Made by a program: the position numbers and the translations under genes | The notes under the pieces: model-generated | The model's database searches: none | Seen by the model: only the letters and a program-made list of their open reading frames with translations | Told to the model about the DNA's origin: nothing | In this document: piece by piece, positions 44,213 through 55,417 of the stretch | How the letters are laid out: every line of letters starts with the position of its first letter | Numbering within the stretch: position 1 is the first letter of the stretch | Assembly: GCA_028564925.1 (NCBI GenBank) | Contig: CM053030.1 | Location: 376,744,945-376,808,944 of the forward strand | Length of the DNA: 64,000 nucleotides | Source of the DNA: Lithobates sylvaticus | Lineage: Eukaryota; Chordata; Amphibia; Anura; Ranidae | Reading direction: 5' to 3'

Positions 44213-44429
44213 ATTGGTTGAAATTCATAAAAAATGTATATACTGTCTGTGGAGACTAATGCACAGAATAAGTGTTACACCCTGCAGCTCGAATGGTCTG
44301 GAACTGAAGTGTCAGAGATGGATGGAAACTGCTGGCATACAAAGTCATTCATTTTTAAAGGGTCCATTCAAAAAGAATAACTGCTATAAGAATGATATCA
44401 TATGCTGTGTGATTATAGATGTTTATATA

Positions 44430-44925
44430 CAATAGCTCACATTGAAAGTGCGTAAATTGGGTCCAAAGTGTCAATATTTTGTGTGGCCATTATATTCCAG
44501 CACTACCTTAACCCTCTTGGGCGTGGAGTTCACCAGAACTTCACAGGTTGCCACTGGAGTCCTCTTCTACCTATCCATGACGACATTATGGAGCTGGTGG
44601 ATGTTAGAGACCTTGCACTTCTCCACCTTCCGTTTGAGGATGCCCCACAGATGCTCAATATTTTTTATTTCTGAAGACATGCTTGGCCAGTCCATCACCT
44701 TTACCCTGAGCTTCTTTAGCAAGGCAGTGGTCATCTTGGAGGTGTGTTTGGGGTCATTATCATGTTGGAATACTGCTCTGCGGCCCAGTCTCCCAAAGGA
44801 GGAGATCATGCTCTGCTTCAGTATGTCACAGAACATGTTGGCATTCATGGTTCCCTCAATTAACTGTAGCTCCCCAGTGCCGGCAGCACTCATACAGCCC
44901 CAGACTATGACACTCCCAACAAAGT
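44430..44925 (-). pseudogene. Tc1-like transposase fragment (DDE domain)
   Basis: Tc1 transposases cut and paste DNA through a DDE catalytic triad. On the minus strand the reading gives MSAAGTGELQLIEGTMNANM, then AVFQHDNDPKHTSK (second catalytic aspartate), LLKKLRVKVMDWPSMSSEIK and IEHLWGILKRKVE (third acidic residue, E in IEHLWG). The N-terminal DNA-binding domain, first catalytic aspartate and both terminal repeats are missing. The reading to 44567 is open; the remaining piece (GEVLVNSTPKRV-like) is in another frame. It belongs to the same family as the 5' end at 48060. It lies about 240 bases from the CNTNAP exon. Confidence 0.85.
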
Positions 44926-44930
44926 ATTAT

Positions 44931-45740
44931 AAAACTTATTAGATAACCTCCCAGTTTTAGTTTTCCTTCATTTCAATTCCATATTTGCTATTTTTACATA
45001 TCTCACCTGCAGTTCTGCTTTATTACCCATAATGTATATGGTTGGCAAACAAATAAATTACTTTCGTATTATCACTTCTTCATCACCACGTCTGCCTTAT
45101 TCATCTGCTACACAAGAATGTCCATTTTACTTTACCACATATTCTACTGTATATAGAGTTGCCAAGCAAAATTATCAGTGTCTTCAGAACAGATGTAAAG
45201 CATGCAGTTTCTGAGAATATTTTCACTACCTTGTTTGCAATTTTAAATGTGATAATGCCAACATAAAGCTTGCTGAAGGCTTAGTCTCTGATTTTCTTAT
45301 GAAGATTAAAGATGCATATTCTCTGCCCAACTTATTAGCATTACATAAATGTATCTATTCCCTGTAGGGTCTTGTTTGGAATCGTTCTATTTTTTATCCA
45401 GCTTTTGAGCTTATCAGTACATTCTTACAGTAGTTTTATTCCAATTAAATTGCAGGAGATACATTCACTGATCCTAAACCAAGGCTCAATATTTATCGTA
45501 ACAAAAAGATGAGCAGAATAATGACAAGCCCTTTGGCACATTTTTGCATTTTGCTTATTTCACATGCATGTATATATGTATTATTGTAGACATGATGATA
45601 CTGACAGTAAATCAAGCATTTGAAAAGAGACAAGTTTGTTGATAAATGTGCTGTAATACTTTAAAATATGTTAGTAGAATTTGTCATGATTGTACATTAA
45701 AAACATTTATCAGCAGTAGCACTAAATCTGTGATTTTAGG
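44931..45740. other. Unassigned intronic stretch
   Basis: AT-rich sequence with no recognised exon or repeat. Confidence 0.4.
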
Positions 45741-46820
45741 GTAAACATTATGCAAGAAAAACCCGAAAACATCATGGAGACCTACAAAAATCCCCAAATC
45801 CATACCAGACCCTTATCTGAGCATGCAACCTGGCTGGCTAGGAAAGGTGGGGGTACAAGCATGTGACTCCCCTTCTGAACCATACCTTTGTCCCTATGTA
45901 AATGAAGAAAAGAGCCTCTTCCTCACAACCTTGGCACAATAAATAAGAAACCTCAAAAATATAAATCCATTGTCAATTATATTGTCCAGAGATGCACATC
46001 CTCATTAATCAGGCACCTGCCAACCGGACAAAGAATAAATAAAAATCTGCAATCTGCTAACATGCCCAATCCCAGTGACTGCTCATCATGAATTACAACT
46101 GAATGTAAACAAATGGGCAGAGACACTCAATTTTCGTCATTGAGAAAATATGGTCATGACCATACACAGGGGCTCTGAGCGATATCATTGAGCAAATATG
46201 ATCAAGCCCATTTTTGGTCAAAGATGTCACCAGGTATATCTTTCCTCTTTGTTCATGTGTCAGCTAGGGAGTTGTCTTTCACAGCAAGTGAGTGACAAGA
46301 TCAGATGTGTCATCAAATTTATTTTTTGACTGGTCAGTGGGCATTGTTCATTCTGATTAAAAAGAATCTGCATTGCTGCATAGTGTGATAGTGTGATTGA
46401 CAATATTTTTTTTTTGTGTGGTGTCTTTATTCACAGTTGACTTTCTTGTGAATTGGTAGGGATGCTGTACATTCCTTACTCATTCACATGGGGAGGCTGT
46501 GTCTTGGTGTCCCCTCATTTTAAATGTGGGCATTCAAATTCTGATAATCCCCCAACATGCAGACCCCCACAACTACCAGGCAAGGGTTTTGGGGTAGAGG
46601 TCCTTGTCCTCATCAACATGAAGACAATGTGATTTTCCAGGGGGGTCCCTTCCGACAAGACAACGCTTTCCTAACCTGCCAGACTGCATGCTCGGATAAA
46701 GGCAGGACCAAAAACTTTTTTTTTTTTCATGGGTGTTGTTCCCTCATAAAATCCATACTAGATCTAATGTTTCTGCTTTGGAATTGGGGGACTCTATGCA
46801 TTTTTTTTGGATGTCACCCA
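45741..46820. mobile_element. Degraded copy of the fold-back hAT derivative
   Basis: AATCCATACCAGACCCTTAT near 45796 followed by CTGAGCATGCAACCTGG, and the inverse-oriented CATGCTCGGATAAAGG and CAGACCCCCACAACTACCAG near 46560-46700, match the two arms of the element at 53258-55257. Terminal repeats are not visible and the centre is diverged. It is an older relative without ends. Confidence 0.65.
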
Positions 46821-46829
46821 TGACATTCA

Positions 46830-47120
46830 TGCCACATCATATACTGGATCCTGAGTGGAGTAGTTTTACCAGGACCATGGCTGCAGCTGCTATGCATTTA
46901 GTTAGGACACTGATAAAGCCCACCAAGGGGCACCAGCACAGATTGGTAGTTCTTGATTATGCCACCCAGTACCCAGAAGCAATCCCTTTCGGAAATATGG
47001 CCTCCATGATTATAGTGAAAGAGCTGTTCTACATGTTTGCCTACTTGACATTTTTTTTCTTACAATCTCAAAAAGGTAGGATAATGCCTCCATGCCTAGG
47101 TCCACATCCCACCTGGTAGT
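46830..47120 (+). mobile_element. Ty3/gypsy-type LTR retrotransposon fossil, integrase piece
   Basis: A short stretch reads as part of the integrase core of a Ty3/gypsy-type polyprotein (VVLDYATQYPEAIPF and surroundings). No LTR, gag, protease or reverse transcriptase is recognisable next to it, so this is an isolated, broken and probably old remnant. Identification rests on the motif alone. Confidence 0.65.
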
Positions 47121-47600
47121 CAGATCTCAAAATAAGCCTCAGCTATCCGCAGGCCTTTATATATGCAGCGATAACTGATTCTCATGACGCTTTCAATCTC
47201 TTTCTTTCTGTTGCTCTCTCTGCTGTGGGTTTGTTGCTGGGTGCTGACAGAAGATTAAACAAGTACAAGTACAAGTGCTGCTTACCAGTTTTTTTTATAA
47301 CCATTAGGGAGCATCCTATTAGTGGGGAGCTGACCAGCATTTAGTTAGTGGCTTGTATAAGCAGATGCTTTGTTTATTTTTATGCCTGGGGCTTGTTGTA
47401 CAAAGCCTTCCTACATTGCAGCTTGAGTTTGTTTACTGCCTTACTAAAATAAAGTGCACCACCTCTGACTCTCAAAGCTCTCTCTGCACACTCACAGCTC
47501 AATGTTTCTCTAGCCCTCACAGGGCCTCTGTCTGTTCTCTCACGGTCTTCACCTGGACTCTGCAGACATGCACACCTCTGGCCAGGGCTTTAAATATAAG
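47121..47600. other. Unassigned stretch
   Basis: No gene or repeat that I recognise. An open reading at 47353-47670 has no domain and ends in a GA-rich simple repeat (47608-47627). Confidence 0.4.
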
Positions 47601-47815
47601 TATAAAAGAAAAGAGAGAGAGAGAGAGGGCACACCAACCTAATGCGTTATCTTTAAACATAATTTATTAAAATGGAAAGTAGGTCATTATACTCACAAAC
47701 CACATGCATCACGCATATGTCATCTATATTGGAAAGATGTCACATGGTGTACAGATGCTGACACACGTTTCAAGGGGAGTCCCCTATTTATCAGAGCTCT
47801 GAACACACACACACA
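47601..47815 (-). repeat. GAAACGTGT-motif interspersed repeat, antisense
   Basis: On the minus strand the order is CTCTGATAAATAGGGGACTC, CCTTGAAACGTGTGTCAGC, then TTTTAATAAATTATG and a GGTGTGCCC plus CTCTCT tract. This order (GAAACGYGT core, AATAAA string, YC-rich end) is shared with the repeat pieces near 17720-18300 and with the arms of the palindrome at 22.6 kb. Confidence 0.5.
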
Positions 47816-48057
47816 CACAACCTGTTGGTTTCTGTTAAAACCTGGCCACTTAGGTTAAGGGCTTCATCCCAACGAAGACTCTTTGAAGTCTTTGTGCTTT
47901 GAACCTGACCCGAGAATTACAGAAACCAGAGAAAGCTGAAAAATCTAGTTTCTCTACTCAGAACTGACATTCTGAAGACCATTGAACTGTATCCTTGAGA
48001 AACCTGTGTAATTGTTACTTCTTACACAGTGGCAGGGCCTAGCTTTGTCACAATATG
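47816..48057. other. Unassigned stretch
   Basis: Short interval between the repeat above and the Tc1 end, with no recognised feature. Confidence 0.4.
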
Positions 48058-48059
48058 TA

Positions 48060-48456
48060 CAGTATCTCACAAAAGTGAGTACAACCCTCACATTTTTGTA
48101 AATATTTTATTATATCTTTTCATGTGGCAACACTGAAGAAATAACACTTTGACGCAATGTAAAGTAGTGACTGTACAGCTTATATAACAGTGTACATTTG
48201 CTGTCCCCTCAAAATAACTCAACACACAGCCATTAATGTCTAAACCACTGGCAACATAAATGAGTACACCCTAAGTAAAAATTTCAGAATTGGACCCAAT
48301 CACAAGGTCTCAGGTGTGAATGGGGAGCAGGTGTGTTAAATTTGGTGTTATCGCTCTCATTCTGTTATACTGGTCACTGGAAGTTCAACATGGCACCCCA
48401 TGGCAAAGAACTCTCTGAGGATCTAAGGAGTTGAGCAGGCATTCCAGTTAGAGGTG
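48060..48456 (+). mobile_element. Tc1-like transposon 5' end, cut off by a hAT insertion
   Basis: Begins CAGTATCTCACAAAAGTGAG with TA just before it (48058-48059), the terminal repeat of a common vertebrate Tc1 family. It runs through the leader to a transposase start reading MAPHGKELSEDL at about 48390. Recognisable homology ends near 48435 and the hAT at 48465 follows. The transposase body is not found on the far side of the hAT. Confidence 0.85.
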
Positions 48457-48889
48457 GTGGTCACTAGGGATGGGCCGAACGATTCCTGTTCAGTTCGCAC
48501 AAGAACATTCCAACATCGCAAAAGTTTAGAACCGAATAACGAAACCCCTTTGGAGTCTATGGGACCAGAACTGTAAAAATCAAAAGTTCCCATTGCGGTG
48601 TCGCCTTCACACTGTAACCCTATAAGAGGTACTCTTAATGAAAGAAAGAATTGGCCTTGCTGTCAAAAATTGCAATGATATGCACCTGTCAAATAGGTGT
48701 GGAAAAATTTGTCTTTGGGTGTTAATTGTGCCCATGAAACCTACATCAAAAACATTCTTCCAGATGAAATCTACACCCACAACAATAGGCAGCCTAGAAG
48801 TCCTGCAGAGATCTCACATCTCAAAAACACTTACTCAGTGACATCGGCATCAGGGGCTTCATAGCTGCTGGTAATCCAAGACTGATTCA

Positions 48890-50790
48890 TTTTGATAAAT
48901 GGCAGACGGTCCACGGAGTCTGTGGACAGATGTCTTCTATTATCAGTAACAAAACCTCCAGCAGCACCGAATGTCCATTCGGGAAGAAAGCTGGATGCAG
49001 GGCAGGGCCTTCTCCTTTACGCCACGTATTCTTGGGTCCTTTCGCAGGCTTTGAAGCATGAGGGAGCCCATGCACCGCAAATTTGCAGAGGCATGAGAAG
49101 CAGCCTCCTTGGGTTCACTGAGGATTATAGTATCTGGAACTGCCTCCTCCCAGCCACATACTACTCCCAAGGGTTCTGGGGATAAACAAAATCTCTTACT
49201 GTATGTCTTCCTCTGCTTCAATGTCTCCAAAACTGCTATAATTATCCTCCTCCTGCTCTTCCTCCTCCCTCGCCTCTTGTGTGTTCTGTGGCGTAGGAAG
49301 AATGGTGTCTGCCTAAAGTGAGCCTTGAGAGGAAAGGCCTCGCTTCTCTGCCTCGAGTGCCCTGTCCATAATGCCACAAAGTGTCTGCTTCAGCAGGAAC
49401 ACAACAGGGATTGTGTCACTGATGCATGCATTGTCACGGCTCACTATCCTTGTGGCCTCCTCAAATGGTGACAGTACAGTGTATGCATCCGTTTTGAGCA
49501 GCCATTGGTGTGGGCCTGAGCCTGTCGTTGTACCATACTCACACAGGTACTCGTTGATGGCCCTCTGCTGCATGTGAAGCCACTGCAGCATTTCCAAAGT
49601 TGGTTTATGGTTTATGGTTTAAATCAGGTGGTTTATGGGCAGGTGGAATTCCCACTGAATTTCAGACAACTGGCGTGGCGTGAAGCACCCCTGGGCCTGC
49701 CACTGCAGAGCTGCAAGAATCTCTGCTCCGGTGTGGTTCCTGCTTTAGTGGTTTATGGGCAGGAGGAATTCCCACTGAATTTCAGACAACCAAACACAAC
49801 AAGCTGCAGCACTGAGGCCTGTCCTGCATCCTTTCAAATTGGAAGTAGAGTTACCCAGTGTGCTGTGAATGAAATATATCATCCCTGACCATGCTTGCTG
49901 GACCTCGTGTCAGCAGTAATTTGGACTTTGCGGCTGACTGCCTTGCCCAACGATGCCACAACATTGCCTCCCATGTGATGTTACAGAGCTGGAATGGCCT
50001 TACGTGAAAAAAAGTGACTGGGAAAAAGCCATTGTGATACAGCACATTCTGAAAATTCATGGAAGGGGGCAGAATCCACCAGATGGAAAGGCAGAAGTTG
50101 TAGAGCTAGCAGCTTTGACATGCTTGCATTTAGACACTGGGCATGTTGGTAGCAGTGGCTGTATTTTTTTTCCGCTGCAGCAGATGGGGCAGATAAATTT
50201 GCTGGCTATAGTTTACAGAGGTGCTGCAAGCACCTGGGACACCCTGTCCTATCCCTGTCAGGGGAGGCTGCTGAGAGGTCATGAGGGATAGTGAGGGCAG
50301 ACTGAGGTGAGTAAGAAGGAGGAACAGATGTGCTCCCCTTTTGTGTGGCTTTTAGGTGCTCTTGCCAACGGTCTGACTGGTGGGAGTTTAAATGCCTTGT
50401 GAATGCCTTGTGGTACCCAAATGGCTGGTGTTTTTGCCACACTTGATGTGCTTGAGACAAAGTTTGCAAATTGAAACAGTGTGATCGGCTGCACATGTGC
50501 TAAAAAAGGCCCAGACAGCTGAGCTGTGGGAAGTGGGTCGGGAGATAAAAGCTCCACAATGTGATGGAATAGGGTGGCACTTCCATAATGGCTGCCTCAT
50601 TGGGGTTGTGCCTCACCCTCACTTTCCTCCTCTGCTGTATCTGGCACCCAAGTCATATCAGTGACCTCATCATCTTCTCCTCCATCCTCATTACCACTGG
50701 AGACAACTTGGCAATACGCTGAGGTTGGGGGAACATGACTGCCAGTTTGTGTGCCATCGTTCTGCCCTCTCTGTAGGTTCATATTCCTGC
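48890..50790 (-). pseudogene. hAT transposase pseudogene (BED finger to dimerisation domain)
   Basis: Minus-strand pieces follow the order of a full hAT transposase. First an acidic linker (VVSSGNEDGGEDDEVTDMTW, 50782 leftward), then a BED finger (VWAFFSTCAADHTVSICKLC, about 50510). Next is the catalytic-core region (SKHGQG and YISFTAHW near 49880, following an AD pair where the first catalytic aspartate is expected), then the middle (INEYLCEYGTTTGSG, YTVLSPFEEATRIVS and DTIPVVFLLKQTLCGIMDRA, 49313-49597). Last, the C-terminal dimerisation segment is readable in pieces near 48900-49020 (FPNGHSVLLEVL). These are in at least three frames, with stops between. A GTTTATGGGCAGG block of about 40 bases is repeated at 49630 and 49750. 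Confidence 0.85.
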
Positions 50791-50799
50791 GTTCCTCAA

Positions 50800-51510
50800 T
50801 ACTGGGTTAAACGGAAAGGTAACGCACTAAATATACGCCAATAAACTTGCAGTAATAGACTGAAATAAACAGCATTAAACTTGCAGTAACGCATTGAAAT
50901 ATTCTGCATTAAATGGAAGGTAATGTACTGAAATATACGGCATTAAACTTGCAGTAATGCACTGAAATACACAGTGTTAAACTTTCAGTAACGCACTGAA
51001 CTATACTGCATTAAAAGGAAGTTACCGCACTGAAATTAACGGCATTAAACTTGCAGTAATGCACTAAAATATACGGTGCTAAACTTGCAGTAACACACTG
51101 AAATATACAGCGTTAAACAGAAGTTAATGCACTGAAATATACAGCGATAAACTTGCATTAACACATTGAAATATACGACATTTAGTGTGCACTAACGCAC
51201 AGAAATATACTGCGTTAAACAGCATGAAACACACTGAAATATACGGCGTTAAACTTGCAGTAACACACTGAACTATACTGCGTTAAACGGAAGGTAACAC
51301 ATTGAAATATACAGCATTAAACTTGCAGTAACGCACTGAAATATACTGCGTTAAACTTGCAGTTACGCCCTAAACTATTCTGCGTTAAATGGAAGATAAC
51401 ACTTGCAGTGACGCACTGAAACATACGGCGTTAAACGCGCACTAACGCACAGAAATATACTGCGTTAAATGGCACGTAACACACTGTAATATACAGCGTT
51501 AAACGGTCAC
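50800..51510. repeat. 34-bp minisatellite, about 20 units, in the hAT leader
   Basis: The unit TAACGCACTGAAATATACGG plus CGTTAAACTTGCAG recurs about every 34 bases, with variants having GGAAGG instead of CTTGCAG. Units differ at many positions and one or two are partial. It occupies the same place relative to terminal repeat and transposase start as the 64-bp array at 38100-40812, but the units share no obvious sequence. Confidence 0.9.
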
Positions 51511-51959
51511 TACACTCACACTGACTGAACTATTCCTACATTCACACTAATGTAAAGATAAATGGTGGTCACACTACACTCACACTGACTGAAATATCCC
51601 TAGATTCATACTAAACTGATATTCTGCACTGACAACAGAATCACAATAGCGATATCACACTAAAAATGGCTGGTATTGAATGAATATTTTTATAGTGTGG
51701 GCGAGACTAAGATCAATGAGCCATGATTGGATAGATCAGCGTCCAATCATGGCTCTAAAAGTGCTCTGTGCCCTAGTTAGGCAAAGCTTTCATTGCTTCA
51801 GCCAATCAGGGCTTTCAATGCACTGTGCAGCGGCGCGGTGCATTGTGGCTGTTCGACGTGCCGAACAAAGGGTCGAATGCCCCCGAAATTCGGGTGTTCG
51901 TCGAACATGTGAACAGCCAATGTTCGGCCCGAGCTCATTCGCCCATCCCTAGTGGTCAC

Positions 51960-53257
51960 CGAAGTCACTGGATTATACAAATTTTTGAAATATCATTCAC
52001 ACAAAGGTGGAATTTGCACACAAAATTGGGACTTTTGTTGGAGGGATTATATACTGATTTTGTTTTATATTGGTTGTGCTACACTGGTTATGTTATACTG
52101 ATTTTAGTTTGAGAGTCACATGTGGACACACTCAGGTGTTGGCAGCAATCACAATAAGCCTTGTTGAAGTTTACTTATAATTAGTTTGCTCAGTATTTTT
52201 TGCACTGAATTTCTCCAATATTGCGTTGATCATATAATGTTTTATAGTTTTAAAAATTATAAATTGTAATGGCCGCATCCTTAAAACAAGCACAACAGAT
52301 GCAGATTTCTTTGTTGCTTCATTTGTCTGATTGAAACTTAAGACTGAGCTGTTTGATAAGGAATTAGTCTCTGCTGTGATAACTGAATGAATTCTGTAAA
52401 AATGGACTTCATTTAGCATAACTGAAGTCTGTAGAAGCTGTATATGTGAAAAGGAGACTCAAACTCTATCTTCTAGCTCAAAATGTAAAACAAAATATAA
52501 TTTTCTTGGTCTTAACTATAGGAAATAAACAAGAAAACTATGCCCAAATACAGTCCTCCCTTTGATGCCCACTGCTACCCATGTGTACTAAAAAGAAAAA
52601 TACTTTTAAAAAAAAGTGATGAGAAACAAACAATTTCAATTTATGGGAAAAATGTGCTGTCTCTTTAAGACAGCACAATAAGGCACCTTTCAGCTATACT
52701 TAACACATAAAAATAGTGCTATTTGTTAGCACCATGTATTGAAAGACACTTCATTTTGCAAGCTGCAGAAAGAGTTGCAGTGCAGAAAACGCAATTTCAG
52801 TCTACAATCTTGTTTGCTTCATACCCTAAGGAAAAATATAGCAATAATACATTTGAGTAACAGATTTTTTATTTTTTTTGCATTCCTGCCCTTTTTTTTG
52901 AGCTCACAGTTATAAAGTAAATGGAACACTAAGCAATGATTAATTCAAAGTAAGCAGTACCATAAAAATAGTTGCCACAGTAAGTATAATAAAGCCTTCT
53001 ATAACCTGGGATATGGAAAAACTTCTAATAGGTGTATGAGGTGTGTACTAACACCCGGTGAGAAGGATTGATTGCCAAAGAGGAAGAGGAAAAGTTCCAG
53101 AATGTTATTTAATGCATTTACATAAAATAATTAATCAACATATCAAATATACTGTATACTTATATACAAGAACTTCTGCATGTTGAAAGAGTTGTCAACA
53201 GCTGTGCTTATTACTGCTTCATTAAAACATTCTTTTTAACTCTACTTTAATCTCTGA
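51960..53257. other. Unassigned intronic stretch
   Basis: AT-rich DNA between two hAT-type elements, with no recognised exon or repeat. The Tc1 copy interrupted at 48456 does not clearly resume here. Confidence 0.4.
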
Positions 53258-55257
53258 TAGGGATGAGCCCGATGTTCGAGTCGAACTTAAGTTCAACTCA
53301 AACATCGGTTGTTCGCCCGTTTGCCAAATTTAGAACATTATGGGGTGTTCGCGGAAAATTTGAGTGCCTACGGAATACCCCATAATAAACAGTGAGGCCG
53401 TCAATGCACTGTGAGATTGCGGTGCATTGGCGGCTGCTGATTGGCCAAAGCATGCACCTGACCTGCATGCTTTGGCTCTCACAGTGCGCTCTGCTGTGGG
53501 AGCCATGATTGTCCAAAGCCAGGGTGCCTTTGGCCAATCAGGGGGCTGAATCCACACCCTACTCTATGTAGGGCTGCTTACTTAGCGGCCGTACATAGTT
53601 TTATGAATAAGAGCAGCAAAATGACATTTGTAAAGGAATAAATGTCATTTAAAACTGCTCGCTGCTGTAATGTATTGCCAGATTTAAATGGCTTGGCCCC
53701 TCAAAATCTATACCAGACCCTTTAGGTCTGGTATGGATTTTAAGGGGAACCAAATGCCAAAATAAAAAAAAAGACATGGGGTGCACCCAAAATCCATACC
53801 AGACCCTTATCCGCGCACGCAACCTGGCAGGACGCCCCCCTCTTGAACCATACCAGGCCACATGCCCAGTTGATGGGGACAAGGGCCTCTTCCCCACAAC
53901 ACTTGCCCAGTGGTTTTGGGGGTCTGTGGGCGGGGGGTTTATCAGAATCTTGAAACCCCCTTTAACCCCCCATATGTGAATGGATAGGGGTACATTGTAC
54001 CCCTACTCATTCACCAAAAAAAGTAAAAATGACATGAGACAGTTAGGGACAATTCCTTTATTAAAAAAATAAAATAAAAAAAGTCCAGCAATGTAAATCC
54101 ATCTTTGATCACAGCGCCGATGAACGGAGAAAAAAAAACCTGCCTCGGTGTGAGGCTCCCACCGACTGCAGCCTTTTTGCGATGACAGCTGTTATATAGC
54201 TGAGAGCAGGGCCACCCAGTAACATAAACAGGTAACCTCTGATGTTATGCGATGTCACATGACATCTATTTAAGAGCTGTCAAAGCGAAAAAGCTGCAGT
54301 CGGCGGGAGCCTCCCATCGAGGCAGTTTTTCCGGTTTTTTTTTTGGGTCGTCGGCACTGTGATCGAAGATGAATCGACATTGCGGGGCATTTATTATTTT
54401 TTTTTTAATAAAGGAATTGTCCCAAACTGTCTACTGTAATTTTAACTTTTTTGACACTTTTTTGGGTGAATGTGTAGGGGTACAATGTACCCGATACCCA
54501 TTCACATGGGGGAGCGGGATTGGATCAGATTCCATTAGTACCCCTGCAAACAGCCCCCCATAACCACCAGGCAAGGGGTCAGGATCTGGGGGTCCCCTTT
54601 GTTAAAGGGGGCTTCCAGATTCAGATAAGCCCCCCACCCGCAGACCCTTAAAACCACCGGAACAAGGGTTGTGGGGAAGAGGCCATGTTGATGGGGACAA
54701 GGTGTTTTTTTAGGGACCCCAAAACACCCTCCCCATGTTGAAAGCATGTGGCCTGGTACGGTTCAGGAGGGGGGGCGCTCTCATTCCCCCCTTTTCCTGC
54801 AGCCTGCAAGGTCGCGGGCTCAGATAAGGGTCTTGTATGGATTTTGGGGCGGGGTTCCCCTGTGGTACTGTTATAAACACAGGAAAGATGCACTACTTTA
54901 AAGACAGATTAAGGACACCCCTTAGGCACGATATTTAAAAGAATATTGCATTTTAATAGTTTCACTATAAGTATTCCTTAAATCACTGATCCTGAAAAAA
55001 CTTCAGTTTTTAAAACTTTTTTTTGCATTGATATGGGGACATTTATCAATGCAAAAAAAAGTTTTTAAAAACTGATGTTTTCTCAGGAGCAAACACTTTT
55101 TATGGCAATGACATGCATATTAGCCTTTAAAATTATCACTTTTGATTTTTCATGTTCGTGTCCCATAGACTTTAATGGTGTTCGCACAAATTTCGCAAGT
55201 TCTGGTGTGAACCAAACCGGGGGGGGTGGGGGGGGTGGGGTGTTCTGCTCATCCCTA
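53258..55257. mobile_element. 2-kb fold-back non-autonomous hAT derivative
   Basis: TAGGGATGAGCCCGATG at 53258 and the inverse GCTCATCCCTA at 55257 are hAT-type ends; ATCTCTGA (53250-53257) and TTCTCTGG (55258-55265) are an 8-bp target pair with two changes. The inside is two long inverted arms (about 53690-54030 and 54440-54850), shown by CATACCAGACCCTTATCCGC against CAGATAAGGGTCTTGTATGG and GGGGACAAGGGCCTCTTCC against GAGGCC plus GATGGGGACAAGG strings. An inner pair (GACTGCAGCCTTTTTGC / AAAAGCTGCAGTCGGCGG) lies nearer the centre. No transposase is encoded. The ends are those of the hAT copy at 56740-59604. Confidence 0.85.
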
Positions 55258-55417
55258 TTCTCTGGTATTTTCCTCTTATTACTCTTATATAACTCTTACT
55301 CTTGTATAACTGTATTACTATGCCTATTCCATAATAATGGGGTCAATCATTTTTATTTTTGCCAATTCACAGTATCTTAGTAAGAGATTAGCTTAAAGTA
55401 AATAATTTAACATAATA

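Larger units (their letters stand above)
48465..51951 (-). mobile_element. hAT transposon (BED-finger type), both ends and perfect 8-bp target duplication
   Basis: TAGGGATGGGCCGAACGA at the left and the inverse GCCCATCCCTA at the right bound 3487 bases, and GTGGTCAC stands on both sides (48457-48464 and 51952-51959). It therefore inserted as a unit and has been kept end to end. On the minus strand the order is terminal repeat, GC-rich leader (about 51510-51951), 34-bp tandem array (50800-51510), transposase remnant (about 50790 to 48890) and terminal repeat. The coding part is broken, so the copy is non-autonomous now. Confidence 0.93.

Noticed and set aside
44442-44942. 166-codon plus-strand open frame
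   Set aside because: It is the antisense of the Tc1 transposase fragment, whose minus-strand reading has the catalytic motifs.
47353-47670. 105-codon plus-strand open frame
   Set aside because: No domain; the end runs into a GA simple repeat and a repeat of the GAAACGTGT class.
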